A stretch of DNA of 9,920 nucleotides from Clostridia bacterium (GTDB lineage Bacteria > Bacillota_A > Clostridia > Christensenellales > Aristaeellaceae): assembly GCA_017648805.1 (NCBI GenBank), contig JAGCIC010000125.1:1-9920 (forward strand), given 5' to 3'. Positions 1 through 6,539 of this stretch are shown here, one piece after another. Every line of letters begins with the position of its first letter. The stretch's first letter is position 1. The position numbers and the translations under genes are program-made. Under the pieces are notes generated by a model, which saw only the letters and a list, made by a program, of their open reading frames with translations, was not told where the DNA came from and searched no databases.

Positions 1-224
1 ATGTACAGCTCGAACGGATTCATTATCAGCACGTTCCTGCCGTCGCCCGTGGCGGCGATGACGCGGGAATTGTCCGTGCTGAACGCCTTGTCCTTAACGG
101 ACACGAAGCGCAGCTTTTCGGAGCCTCCGCCAAGCAGTCCGCCGAAAAACCCGCTCGCCAGCGCGCCCGGCAGCAAAGCCAGTACGAGCATCAGCGCGAT
201 AAATGTTTTTAGTTTGCTGTTCAC
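1..224 (-). CDS. Secreted protein of unknown function, N-terminal fragment
   Basis: Only the first 74 codons lie in the window; the rest is beyond the left edge. The start is a GTG at 224-222, chosen because a strong ribosome binding site (GGGAGGT) ends seven bases before it and no ATG near it is better placed. The product begins with a typical signal peptide: a short charged end (NSKLK), a hydrophobic core (FIALMLVLALLPG) and a likely signal peptidase I site after ALA at about residue 23. A Gly-rich linker (FFGGLLGGG) and an ordinary soluble stretch follow. The gene starts 26 bases after the LCP gene ends, so the two are probably cotranscribed and the product may act outside the cell near the wall. 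I do not recognise a family; the visible part is too short. Confidence 0.75.
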   Translation of the reverse strand, partial: MNSKLKTFIALMLVLALLPGALASGFFGGLLGGGSEKLRFVSVKDKAFSTDNSRVIAATGDGRNVLIMNPFELY

Positions 225-250
225 GGCAAATACCTCCCGTCAGGTACGAG

Positions 251-1354
251 TCACTGCTTCCCGTACACGAAGCTTATGAACGCCTCCCGGTTCATTTTGT
301 AGTCCACGTCGTAGAACATGCCGCCGTCGTCCCTGTAAGTGCCGTTCACGGGCAGGCGCATCTGGGTGATGCCTCCCGCAAGCAGCGCCCTTTCCCCCAG
401 GGAAAGCAGTTCCAGTGTGCCCAGATTGGTCCTGACATTGCTTTTCACGGCTTTGAAAAAGCGGACGAGCGTGAAAGGGTTAAAGCTTTTCAGCTTGCTC
501 ACGCAGGCGCTTATCAGCTTTCTCTGGCGGTTGGTGCGGCCATAGTCGCTGTCGGTCTTCCTTATGCGGGCGTAACCCAGCGCCTGCATGCCGCTTAACT
601 CGTAATCCCCGCCGCTTTTCAGCTCGTTGGCGTAATAGACCCTGAGCACCTCTTCCCGGCTCATTTTTCCCGCACGGTACCTTTTGAGCAGCTGCTCCTT
701 CATGTTGGAGTTGATCTCAACGGCCTCGTCGTCGCTGATGCCGCTTATGCGCACCCCGCCCAGGGCGTCGATTATCTCGGGGAAACTGTCGTAGTCCACA
801 GTGGCCCAGCGGGACAGGTCGAAGCCGAAGTTCCCGTTTATCGTCCTTATCAGCCCTTCCTCGCCCCCGTAGGCGTAGGCGGCGTTCAAGCGGCGCAAGC
901 CGTTATAGCCCTCGATGTACACCCCGGTGTCCCTTTGCAGGGAGGTGAGCTTAACCCCGCCTTTGCCTATGGACAGGACCATCATGGTGTCGGAGCGGGA
1001 GGTGTTGTTCCCGTCCAGGTCCAGGCCGATCAGCAGCACGTGGACGCAGCCCGAAGGCAGCTTCTGCACGGCCCCGTAGGCGGTGTGGCTGCCGAAAGTA
1101 TCCAAAGGCATTATATATAAGCCGCCTCCCGCCAGAAGCGCCAGCACGAGCAGCAGCGCGACGAACTTGAGAAGGATATGCTTATTATTCCGCTTTTCCC
1201 TCTGCTTGTTCCCCTTATCCTGCTGCTTTTTCCGCTTCGGCGGGGGCACCCGGGCCGGTTTTGCCTGTTTTTTCGCCGGTTTGGGCGGTTTTTTCGGTTT
1301 TTGCGCGGGTTCCGCCTGAGCTTTCCCGCGTTTCCTGGGTCTGTCGTAATACAT
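251..1354 (-). CDS. LCP (LytR-CpsA-Psr) family cell-wall glycopolymer ligase
   Basis: LCP proteins transfer undecaprenyl-linked glycopolymers (teichoic acid or capsule-like polymers) to peptidoglycan on the outer face of the membrane. The 367-residue product has a cytoplasmic Lys/Pro-rich tail (residues 1-58), one membrane segment (about 60-81) and an extracellular LCP domain (about 103-365). Family motifs are clear: VLLIGLD, SRSDTMM (R120, D122), LQRDT (R141, D142), LNAAYAYGG, a DALGGV strand (196-201) and YARIRKTDSDYGRTNRQR near 261-278. These Arg and Asp residues bind the pyrophosphate and metal in studied members. The ATG at 1354 is the likeliest start because the protein then opens directly with the basic tail, but no good Shine-Dalgarno precedes it. 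An in-frame ATG at 1444 (30 residues longer) cannot be excluded and has no better site. The gene follows a 316-base structured spacer and precedes a small secreted protein. Which glycopolymer it handles is unknown. Confidence 0.92.
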   Translation of the reverse strand: MYYDRPRKRGKAQAEPAQKPKKPPKPAKKQAKPARVPPPKRKKQQDKGNKQREKRNNKHILLKFVALLLVLALLAGGGLYIMPLDTFGSHTAYGAVQKLPSGCVHVLLIGLDLDGNNTSRSDTMMVLSIGKGGVKLTSLQRDTGVYIEGYNGLRRLNAAYAYGGEEGLIRTINGNFGFDLSRWATVDYDSFPEIIDALGGVRISGISDDEAVEINSNMKEQLLKRYRAGKMSREEVLRVYYANELKSGGDYELSGMQALGYARIRKTDSDYGRTNRQRKLISACVSKLKSFNPFTLVRFFKAVKSNVRTNLGTLELLSLGERALLAGGITQMRLPVNGTYRDDGGMFYDVDYKMNREAFISFVYGKQ

Positions 1355-1392
1355 CGGATATAAGACTGCTGAATGGAGTCTGCTTATATTCG

Positions 1393-1431
1393 GGATGGCC
1401 TGGAGGGGGCATCCCCCACCAAGCCCGATCC
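1393..1431 (-). other. GC-rich hairpin in the LCP leader
   Basis: On the minus strand GGGGG (1417-1413) pairs with CCCCC (1409-1405) around an ATG loop. A T-T mismatch follows, then GGCTTGG (1425-1419) pairs with CCAGGCC (1403-1397) with one G-U wobble, then GGAT with ATCC after a two-base bulge. This makes about 16 base pairs in 39 bases. No T-run follows, so a simple terminator is unlikely. It ends 38 bases before the LCP ATG. Confidence 0.55.
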
Positions 1432-1458
1432 GCAGCGGCGGCATGCACGGCGCGAGGA

Positions 1459-1503
1459 ACGATTTTTGCGCAGGGAGCGCATTCGACCGCAGCAAACAAT
1501 CGT
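1459..1503 (-). other. Nested inverted repeat in the LCP leader
   Basis: An outer repeat ACGATT/AATCGT (1459-1464 with 1498-1503) encloses an inner five-base stem TGCGC/GCGCA (1467-1471 with 1477-1481) with a five-base loop. The arms are short and the 3' side between them is long and unpaired, so this could be chance. Confidence 0.3.
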
Positions 1504-1512
1504 CTCATTGCA

Positions 1513-1554
1513 GTTTTTTCGCCCGGAAATTTCCGCAGAAATTTCAGAAAAAAC
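1513..1554 (-). other. AT-rich extended stem-loop in the LCP leader
   Basis: An outer eight-base inverted repeat GTTTTTTC/GAAAAAAC (1513-1520 with 1547-1554) surrounds an inner one, GAAATTTC twice (1526-1533 and 1538-1545), which is itself a palindrome, with a four-base loop. On the minus-strand RNA this gives an eight-pair helix, an asymmetric internal loop (one base against five) and a second eight-pair helix closed by UGCG. The doubled GAAATTTC boxes, 12 bases apart, could instead be a DNA operator. No T-run follows the whole element. Confidence 0.45.
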
Positions 1555-1619
1555 CGTAACCTGTTGTGCTAACGACTCCCACAGTGCGTTTGCAGATGAT
1601 ATGCCGCAATAAACCTAAA

Positions 1620-1651
1620 CGCTCGAAATGAAACGCGTTTCATTTCGAGCG
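1620..1651 (-). terminator. Perfect 32-bp palindrome, probable terminator after GH130
   Basis: The half-site CGCTCGAAATGAAACG is followed directly by its exact reverse complement, so all 32 bases are symmetric. As RNA it would form a 14-pair stem with a CGCG loop. On the minus strand it is followed by a T-rich but broken run (GTTTAGGTTTATT), which supports a weak intrinsic terminator for the GH130 transcript 19 bases past its stop. The centre (TGAAACGCGTTTCA) resembles LacI-family operators, so a protein-binding role is the alternative. Confidence 0.55.
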
Positions 1652-1653
1652 AT

Positions 1654-1669
1654 GGGCTGTCAACAGCCC
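1654..1669 (-). other. Short hairpin directly after the GH130 stop codon
   Basis: GGGCTG pairs with CAGCCC around a four-base loop (TTGA on the minus strand). The stem begins two bases after the GH130 stop codon. With the 32-bp palindrome just beyond it, it makes a tandem hairpin that would also protect the mRNA 3' end. The TTGACA inside it is part of the stem and loop and has no -10 box at the right distance. Confidence 0.5.
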
Positions 1670-1670
1670 T

Positions 1671-2654
1671 TTATAATTTGCTGTTGTGTTTGACGAAGTC
1701 CACGATCTCGTCCACAAGGCCGAAGCACATGCAGATGACCGTGTCCGCGCCGCCGTAGTAGATGGCGATCCTGCCGGTATCCGCGTCTGCCAGCGCCGCG
1801 CAGGGGAAGGTGACGTTGGGCACGTCGCCGATCTGCTCGTAGGGCATCTGGGGGGACAGCAGGTAGGGCTCGGTGCGGTAGATCACCTTCCAGGGCTGGT
1901 CCAGATCCAGCAGCGCCGCGCCGAAATGGTACACGAAGCCGTTGCAGCTGGTGAGCACGCCGTGGTAGAACAGCAGCCAGCCTTCGTCCGTCTTTATCGG
2001 GATCGGGCCCGCGCCCACCTTGGTGGACTGCCAGGAGCCCCGGGTGCCCATCACGTGGCGGTGCTTGCCCCAGTAGCACAGGTCGGGAGACTCGGAGTAG
2101 AATATGTCGCCGAAGGGGGTGTGCCCGTTGTCGGAGGGACGGGAGAGCATGGCGTAATTGCCGTTTATCTTCTCGGGGAACATCACGCCGTTGCGGTTAA
2201 AGGGCAAAAACGCGTTCTCCAGCTGGTAGTAGGTCCTGAAGTCCTCGGTCTTGGCCACGCCGATGGTGGGACCGTGGTAGCCGTTGCACCAGGTGACGAT
2301 GTACTCGCCGTCTATCTTGCAGCAGCGGGGATCGTAGCCGTACACAAAGGGGCCCACTTCGTTGGCGCGCTCGTTGAGCAGCACCCAGGGCTCGTGGTCG
2401 ATGTTCCAGTTGAAGCCGTCCTTGGAGAAGGCGGAGTGGATGCGCATTTCCCTGCGCTTGTCGTCCACGCGGAACACGCCCGCGAACTCGCCCTTAAAGG
2501 GCACAACTGCGGAATTGAAGATGGAGTTGGAGCAGGGGATGGCGTTTCTCTGGACTATGGGGTTGTTCGAATACCTCCACAGCACGTCGCTGCAGCCCTG
2601 AGGCTTGTCCTGCCAGGGGATGTTGGGAAGGGAAGCGCCTATGATCTTGGCCAT
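1671..2654 (-). CDS. GH130 family beta-1,4-mannoside phosphorylase
   Basis: GH130 enzymes cleave beta-1,4-mannosidic bonds with inorganic phosphate and release alpha-mannose 1-phosphate in the cytoplasm. The 327-residue length and the absence of a signal peptide fit the short GH130_2-type enzymes. From memory the sequence closely resembles UhgbMP, a human-gut metagenomic enzyme acting on mannan oligosaccharides and on the Man-GlcNAc core of N-glycans. Shared blocks include [12 protein letters not shown] (42-53), YGYDPR with the presumed proton-donor Asp108, [11 protein letters not shown] (122-132), FNRNGV (152-157), [20 protein letters not shown] (170-189), KVGAGP (212-217) and FYHGV (229-233). 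R154, R172, K212 and H231 are the likely phosphate-binding residues by analogy with the family. The start is supported by GGAGGAA just upstream. It lies 24 bases after the mrp-type gene and may share its transcript. Substrate (mannan, N-glycan core or another mannoside) is inference; no transporter or glycosidase neighbours help. Confidence 0.93.
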   Translation of the reverse strand: MAKIIGASLPNIPWQDKPQGCSDVLWRYSNNPIVQRNAIPCSNSIFNSAVVPFKGEFAGVFRVDDKRREMRIHSAFSKDGFNWNIDHEPWVLLNERANEVGPFVYGYDPRCCKIDGEYIVTWCNGYHGPTIGVAKTEDFRTYYQLENAFLPFNRNGVMFPEKINGNYAMLSRPSDNGHTPFGDIFYSESPDLCYWGKHRHVMGTRGSWQSTKVGAGPIPIKTDEGWLLFYHGVLTSCNGFVYHFGAALLDLDQPWKVIYRTEPYLLSPQMPYEQIGDVPNVTFPCAALADADTGRIAIYYGGADTVICMCFGLVDEIVDFVKHNSKL

Positions 2655-2678
2655 AACTGTTCCTCCGATTTTATATTA

Positions 2679-3503
2679 TTATCCTAATAGCTTGGCGATG
2701 AATTTGTCCAGCCAGTCGCCTTCGAACATCTCTATCATGCCCTTGTCGCAGGCGGCGGCCAGCTTGGGATTTACGGGCAGCGCGGCGGTGTTGTCCGTTC
2801 CCGCGGCCCGGGCGGCCTCGTTTAAGCGGCTCTCGCCGTAGGGATACAGCTTTTTGCCGCAGTCCGGGCAGGTGATATAGCTCATGTTCTCCACCACGCC
2901 CAGTATGGGCACGTTCATCATTTCCGCCATGTTGACGGCTTTCTGCACCACCATGCCCACCAGCTCCTGGGGGGTGGTGACCACAACTATGCCGTCCACG
3001 GGCAGGCTCTGGAACACGGTCAGCGGCACGTCGCCCGTGCCGGGAGGCATGTCGATGAACATGATGTCGTTGTCGCCCCACACCACGTCGGTCCAGAACT
3101 GCTTTAACGTGCCCGCGATAACGGGGCCGCGCCAGATGACGGGGTCCGTCTCGTTTTCAAGCAGCAGGTTCACGCTCATCACTCGGATGCCCGTGGCTGT
3201 CACGGCGGGGTACAGGGACTCCTCGTCGCTGTCCGCGAGCTTGGCGAACTTGAACATTTTGGGGATGGACGGGCCGGTCACGTCCGCGTCCATGATGGCG
3301 GTCTTGTAGTCCATGCGCCGGGCCAGCGTAGCCAGCAGTCCGGTCACCAGGCTTTTGCCTACGCCGCCTTTGCCGCTCACCACGGCGATGACCTTTTTGA
3401 CGGAAGAGCCGTCCTTCAGTTTTTCCTTGGGGATGCCGCCCTCGCGGGAGGAGCAGTTCGCTCCGCAGGTAGAGCAGTCATGGGTGCAGTTTTGTTCAGA
3501 CAT
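2679..3503 (-). CDS. mrp: Mrp/NBP35-type P-loop ATPase, iron-sulfur cluster carrier
   Basis: This family binds and transfers iron-sulfur clusters to client proteins in the cytoplasm and needs ATP. The 274-residue product has a deviant Walker A motif, GKGGVGKS (44-51), DADVTGPS (72-79), Walker B DMPPGTGD (151-158) and the family block VVENMSY (203-209). It carries two cysteine groups: an N-terminal one of the form C-x3-C-x2-C-x3-C (C6, C10, C13, C17), as in NBP35-like members, and the C-terminal CPDC (C212, C215) that bridges the dimer and holds the labile cluster. The start follows a perfect AGGAGG. A TATTATAC element lies about 18-25 bases before the start, beside a ten-base palindrome ATAACGTTAT (3526-3535). 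It could be a promoter -10, but the -35 match is poor. It lies 46 bases after the RCC1 gene. It belongs to the ApbC/NBP35 branch rather than the MinD or ParA branch because of the CPDC and PPGTGD motifs. Confidence 0.95.
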   Translation of the reverse strand: MSEQNCTHDCSTCGANCSSREGGIPKEKLKDGSSVKKVIAVVSGKGGVGKSLVTGLLATLARRMDYKTAIMDADVTGPSIPKMFKFAKLADSDEESLYPAVTATGIRVMSVNLLLENETDPVIWRGPVIAGTLKQFWTDVVWGDNDIMFIDMPPGTGDVPLTVFQSLPVDGIVVVTTPQELVGMVVQKAVNMAEMMNVPILGVVENMSYITCPDCGKKLYPYGESRLNEAARAAGTDNTAALPVNPKLAAACDKGMIEMFEGDWLDKFIAKLLG

Positions 3504-3549
3504 TTCTAAGCCTCCTGGCTGTATAATAACGTTATCGTATGAAACAGGG

Positions 3550-4668
3550 TCATTCCCCTATTAGCACTTCACCGAAAAACACGTGCTGGCTGTTTTCGTA
3601 GACCTGCACGGCGTAGCCGGTGCCGCCTTCTTCGTCGTCTTCCTCGTATATCTCAAATACCGTTACGCTGCCGTCCCCCATCTGGCCCCAGTCGTTGGAC
3701 CCGCAGCACATGACATGCCCGTCCGAAGTTTCCGCCAGCCAGAACGCATCCCCGAAGGCGATGCCTTCAACGCCCTGCAAAAGGCTTATGGGGGTCTTGC
3801 CGTAGTTTATCAGCGTGTCGTCCGCCACCGAGGCGGCAGGGGTTCCGTTTTCGTCAAAACCGGTAAAATAGCTGTACAGCGCGCCCCACACAAGCATTTC
3901 GCCGTCCCGCGTCACGGCGCCTCCCGCGGTGGGCCCGCAGGCGGCAGAAATGACGTTCCTGACGCCGTTGGGCGCGGGGGACGTGATCCACTCCCGCGTA
4001 TCCAGCCCCAGCCGGCCCTCTTCGCCGCCGGCGCCGAACACGTACAGGCGCCCGTCCCCGGAAACGATCATGCCCGTCTGCCCGCCCGCAGCCACATCCG
4101 CCGCGTTGTCCGTCAGCTTGCAGGGCACCTGAGCGCCCTCGGGCAGGTAGTCGGGGTTCCCGATGAACCACGCTTCGCTGTCCGGGTTCAGGTACAGAAC
4201 GAAATCCGCCCCGCAGGCGGCTTTTACGCAGCTGCCCAGTTCGAGCCAGTTGCCGGAACCGAAATATCTGCCCCGGCCGGCGGTATCCACCAGCACCAGG
4301 CTCTCCTCGCAGGCGTTTAAGCAAGCCGTGTTTTCAGCCAGCAGCGTGATCTGTTCCGCGCGCCCGCTTGCGCCCTCAAGCAGTCCGCCGGGTATATTGC
4401 CCCATATCCACACTTTGCCGTCCGCGTCCAGGCATAAAGAAAACTGCCGTCCGCAGGCGACGCTTACGGCATTTTCCATAAGCTTTACGGGAACGGTGAC
4501 CGCCGCCTCTTGTGACGCGGGGTCGCTTTCCCCCATGTGATTGGAGCCCCACGCCCACAGGTCGCTTCCCCGCACGAACAGCGCGTGGGAGCCCCAGGCG
4601 GCAAGCGTGCCCTCGGCAAGCGCCGGCAGGCACACAAGGCAGATCAGCAGCGCCAGAAGCTTTTTCAT
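3550..4668 (-). CDS. Secreted RCC1-type repeat protein, predicted seven-bladed beta-propeller
   Basis: The 372-residue product starts with a clear signal peptide (MKKLLALLICLVCLPALAEG, cleavage near residue 18-19). The mature part consists of RCC1/BLIP-II type repeats, recognised by a small-residue pair (AACG, VACG, AAGG), a hydrophobic strand, an acidic DxDGxV-type turn and a closing WG or FG. I count seven units, at about 23-41, 68-90, 117-137, 148-170, 191-212, 240-262 and 301-323, the number needed to close a propeller. An acidic stretch EIYEEDDEE (339-347) lies in the last inter-strand region. RCC1-type proteins in bacteria are usually binding scaffolds rather than enzymes; the partner here is unknown. 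The ATG overlaps the pepT stop codon (ATGA), implying translational coupling, with AAGG six bases before it inside pepT. The signal peptide has cysteines but no proper lipobox, so a free secreted protein is more likely than a lipoprotein. Confidence 0.88.
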   Translation of the reverse strand: MKKLLALLICLVCLPALAEGTLAAWGSHALFVRGSDLWAWGSNHMGESDPASQEAAVTVPVKLMENAVSVACGRQFSLCLDADGKVWIWGNIPGGLLEGASGRAEQITLLAENTACLNACEESLVLVDTAGRGRYFGSGNWLELGSCVKAACGADFVLYLNPDSEAWFIGNPDYLPEGAQVPCKLTDNAADVAAGGQTGMIVSGDGRLYVFGAGGEEGRLGLDTREWITSPAPNGVRNVISAACGPTAGGAVTRDGEMLVWGALYSYFTGFDENGTPAASVADDTLINYGKTPISLLQGVEGIAFGDAFWLAETSDGHVMCCGSNDWGQMGDGSVTVFEIYEEDDEEGGTGYAVQVYENSQHVFFGEVLIGE

Positions 4669-5873
4669 CCGGCCCTTACGATCTCGATCAGCACGTCAAC
4701 CATCTTCTCCATATCGGTGACGCAGGCGCACTCCAGCCTGCCGTGGGCGTTGATGCCGCCGGTGGACAGGTTGGGGCAGGGCAGGCCCCGGAAGGACAGC
4801 CTCGCGCCGTCGGTGCCCCCGCGGATGGGGCGGGAAACGGGTTCCACGCCCACGCGCCTGAAGGCGGCTTCCGCCCGGGCTATAATGTCGGGACGGTCCT
4901 TTAACACCTCAATCATGTTGCGGTAGCCTTCGCGGATCTCCACCTTGCACACGTCACCGCCGTACTTAAAGTTGACCATATCGGCGGTCCTGCGCAGGTA
5001 CTCCTCTTTGCGGGCGAGCTTGTCCGCGTCGTGATCCCTCAGTATGTAAAACAGCATGCAGTTTTCCGCGCTGCCCTTCATGCCCACCAGGTGGAAGAAT
5101 CCTTCCCGCCCCTCGGTGTGCTCGGGAGCTTCGTACTCGGGCACCAGGGATGCGAAATCCATCGCCATGCGGCAGGCGTTCTTCATGCGGTCCTTCGCGC
5201 TGCCGGGATGGATGGCGAAGCCGGTAAAGCTGATTTTCGCGGAGGAAGCGTTGAAGTTCTCGTTTTCTATCTCGCCCAGCTCGCCGCCGTCCACGGTGTA
5301 GGCGAACTCGGCGCCGAAGCGCTCAAGGTCCAGGTCTTCCGCGCCGCCACCCACTTCCTCGTCGGGGGTGAAGCAGATCTCCACCTCGCCGTGCTTTATC
5401 GATGGGTCGTTAAGCAGGCGGATGCCCGCGGCCATTATCTCCGCCACGCCCGCCTTGTCGTCCGCGCCCAGTATGGTGGTGCCGTCGGTGGTTATTACGG
5501 TCTTGCCAACCCACTTTTTCAGCGTGGGGAACACCTCGGGATCCAGTTTTTCGCCGTTGCCTATCTCCAGCACGCCGCCGTCGTAGTTCTCGAAGATCTT
5601 TTCGTGCATTGGCGTGCAGGGCTCGTTGCTCACCACGTCCAGGTGGGCGATCAGCCCGATATTGGGCTGCCCCTCGCAGTTGGCGGGCACGCGGGCGTAC
5701 ACGTAGGCATGGCCGTCGTGGTATACGTCCTTAAAGCCGTAAGCGATCAGGTCCTGCTCGATCACCTTCGCCATCTCTATCTGGGCGGGAGTGGTGGGCT
5801 TGCTTTCGCCGCCCTCGCCGGAAGCGGAAGGGACGTGTATGTATTTCCTGAACAGATCCAGTACCTGTGACAT
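4665..5873 (-). CDS. pepT: Peptidase T (tripeptide aminopeptidase, M20B)
   Basis: PepT is a cytoplasmic di-zinc enzyme that removes the N-terminal residue from tripeptides late in peptide use. The 402-residue length matches the family (about 405-410). The metal and catalytic residues are present: AHLDV (H77 metal, D79), GADDKAG (D138 bridging Asp, from LGADDKAG), TPDEEVG (E172 catalytic base, E173 metal), VDGGELG (D195 metal) and GGINAHGRLE (H377 metal). The M20-type dimerisation domain lies about 207-320, with the substrate-binding motif IHPGSAK (221-227). RGGTDGARLS (351-360) is another family block. The start is supported by AAGGAGA six bases upstream. It follows the tandem mutarotase-like gene by 21 bases and its stop overlaps the RCC1 gene start. 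The last metal-site block reads INAH instead of the more usual YNFH, which keeps the His. I see no defect that would inactivate it. Confidence 0.96.
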   Translation of the reverse strand: MSQVLDLFRKYIHVPSASGEGGESKPTTPAQIEMAKVIEQDLIAYGFKDVYHDGHAYVYARVPANCEGQPNIGLIAHLDVVSNEPCTPMHEKIFENYDGGVLEIGNGEKLDPEVFPTLKKWVGKTVITTDGTTILGADDKAGVAEIMAAGIRLLNDPSIKHGEVEICFTPDEEVGGGAEDLDLERFGAEFAYTVDGGELGEIENENFNASSAKISFTGFAIHPGSAKDRMKNACRMAMDFASLVPEYEAPEHTEGREGFFHLVGMKGSAENCMLFYILRDHDADKLARKEEYLRRTADMVNFKYGGDVCKVEIREGYRNMIEVLKDRPDIIARAEAAFRRVGVEPVSRPIRGGTDGARLSFRGLPCPNLSTGGINAHGRLECACVTDMEKMVDVLIEIVRAG

Positions 5874-5894
5874 GCCGTTCTCCTTTTAAGCGCT

Positions 5895-6533
5895 TTAATA
5901 TCCCCTCTGCTGGAACAGGCAGCGCATCTTCTCGTGGCTTTCCCCCGTAAGGTAATCCACGTCGTCGGTGAGCCAGTCCATTATCTCCAGCTGACGGGTC
6001 TCCCAGGCGTCTGATGCCGCCTGCTCTTCGGGGGTGGGCGGCGTGTCCAGCGCCTTGACTATCTCGCAGTAACCGAAAATATACTTGTTCTCCGCGCAGC
6101 GGATGGTGAAATTGCTTTCCTTGCCGAAAGTATCCCCGCCCCGGGCGTTGATGAGCGCCTCGTGCCTGCGGAAATACTCGTCCGCGCAGCCGTCCTTGAG
6201 CACCGTGGCGAACACACGGCGGCGGATAAGGCTCTTGTCCTGCCTCTCCTCGCCTATGTCGTGGTACATCAGCCGGGTATCCTCCGGGTACGCGACTACG
6301 TCCAGATACAGGCCGATCTCCCGGGAATAGGCGTCCATAATGTCCTTAAGTCCCCTGTCGCCCGCGCTCTGGGCATAAAAATACACCCGGTCTTCCACGC
6401 TCCACACGGAACAGTTGCCAAGCCCCAGTTCCTCGCACTTCTCGTCGATGTACGGGGCCGCCGCCCAGATCACGTTCTCGAACGTCTTTTTCTGTTCGGG
6501 CTTTATCTTCAAAAACGCGCTTTCACGCTTCAT
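5895..6533 (-). CDS. Tandem L-rhamnose mutarotase-like protein (dimeric alpha/beta barrel)
   Basis: The 212-residue protein contains two copies of the roughly 100-residue RhaM/RhaU-type fold that interconverts anomers of rhamnose or similar sugars. The second copy (about 104-200) is clear: RRVFATVLKDGCADEYFRRH matches the RhaM start, with Y120 and H124 in the places of the catalytic Tyr and His, followed by KYIFGYCEI and WLTDDVD. The first copy (about 2-95) keeps the layout (ESAFLKIKPEQKKTFENVIW, then RVYFYAQ) but has Phe18 and Ile22 where Tyr and His belong, so it probably has no active site. Since RhaM is a homodimer, the fusion may fold as one pseudo-dimer. The paired Trp of RhaM is not obviously conserved in either copy, so the sugar may differ. 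The start is only weakly supported (GTAGG overlapping the upstream stop), and with a six-base gap to the TPM gene it looks translationally coupled. No rhamnose genes are nearby. Function is inference from fold similarity. Confidence 0.72.
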   Translation of the reverse strand: MKRESAFLKIKPEQKKTFENVIWAAAPYIDEKCEELGLGNCSVWSVEDRVYFYAQSAGDRGLKDIMDAYSREIGLYLDVVAYPEDTRLMYHDIGEERQDKSLIRRRVFATVLKDGCADEYFRRHEALINARGGDTFGKESNFTIRCAENKYIFGYCEIVKALDTPPTPEEQAASDAWETRQLEIMDWLTDDVDYLTGESHEKMRCLFQQRGY

Positions 6534-6539
6534 TGCAGC

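Larger units (their letters stand above)
1355..1670 (-). other. Gene-free spacer with several inverted repeats between GH130 and LCP genes
   Basis: This is the only long spacer in the window and I find no convincing gene in it. Read on the minus strand it holds, in order, a short hairpin touching the GH130 stop codon, a perfect 32-bp palindrome, an AT-rich stem-loop, a hairpin with a TGCGC/GCGCA core and a GC-rich hairpin ending 38 bases before the LCP start. The first two suit transcription termination after GH130; the last three would lie in the leader of an LCP transcript if its promoter is upstream of them. I could not find a promoter with both boxes: the TATAAG-like element at 1383-1388 has no matching -35. 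No riboswitch class (T-box, glycine, fluoride) was recognised. Confidence 0.6.

Noticed and set aside
1215..1508. A 97-codon minus-strand frame overlapping the LCP start
   Set aside because: It runs in another frame over the leader and the Lys/Pro-rich tail, has no ribosome binding site or domain, and its end is explained by the GC-rich LCP coding sequence.
1628..1643. Catabolite-response (CcpA) site inside the 32-bp palindrome
   Set aside because: The symmetric 14-mer has GC at its centre, whereas the cre consensus needs CG there. A LacI-family relative cannot be excluded but a cre site is not supported.
1658..1663. TTGACA on the minus strand as a promoter -35 box
   Set aside because: It lies in the loop and stem of the short hairpin after GH130, and no -10-like hexamer is found 16-18 bases downstream.
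1686..2687. Long open frame of 333 codons on the plus strand
   Set aside because: It is exactly antisense to the GH130 gene. Its protein is Val/Ala/His-rich with no recognisable domain and no ribosome binding site, as expected from the complement of a GC-rich gene.
5031..5870. Plus-strand open frame of 279 codons opposite pepT
   Set aside because: It is the complement of a gene with a full set of metal-binding residues and has no motif of its own.
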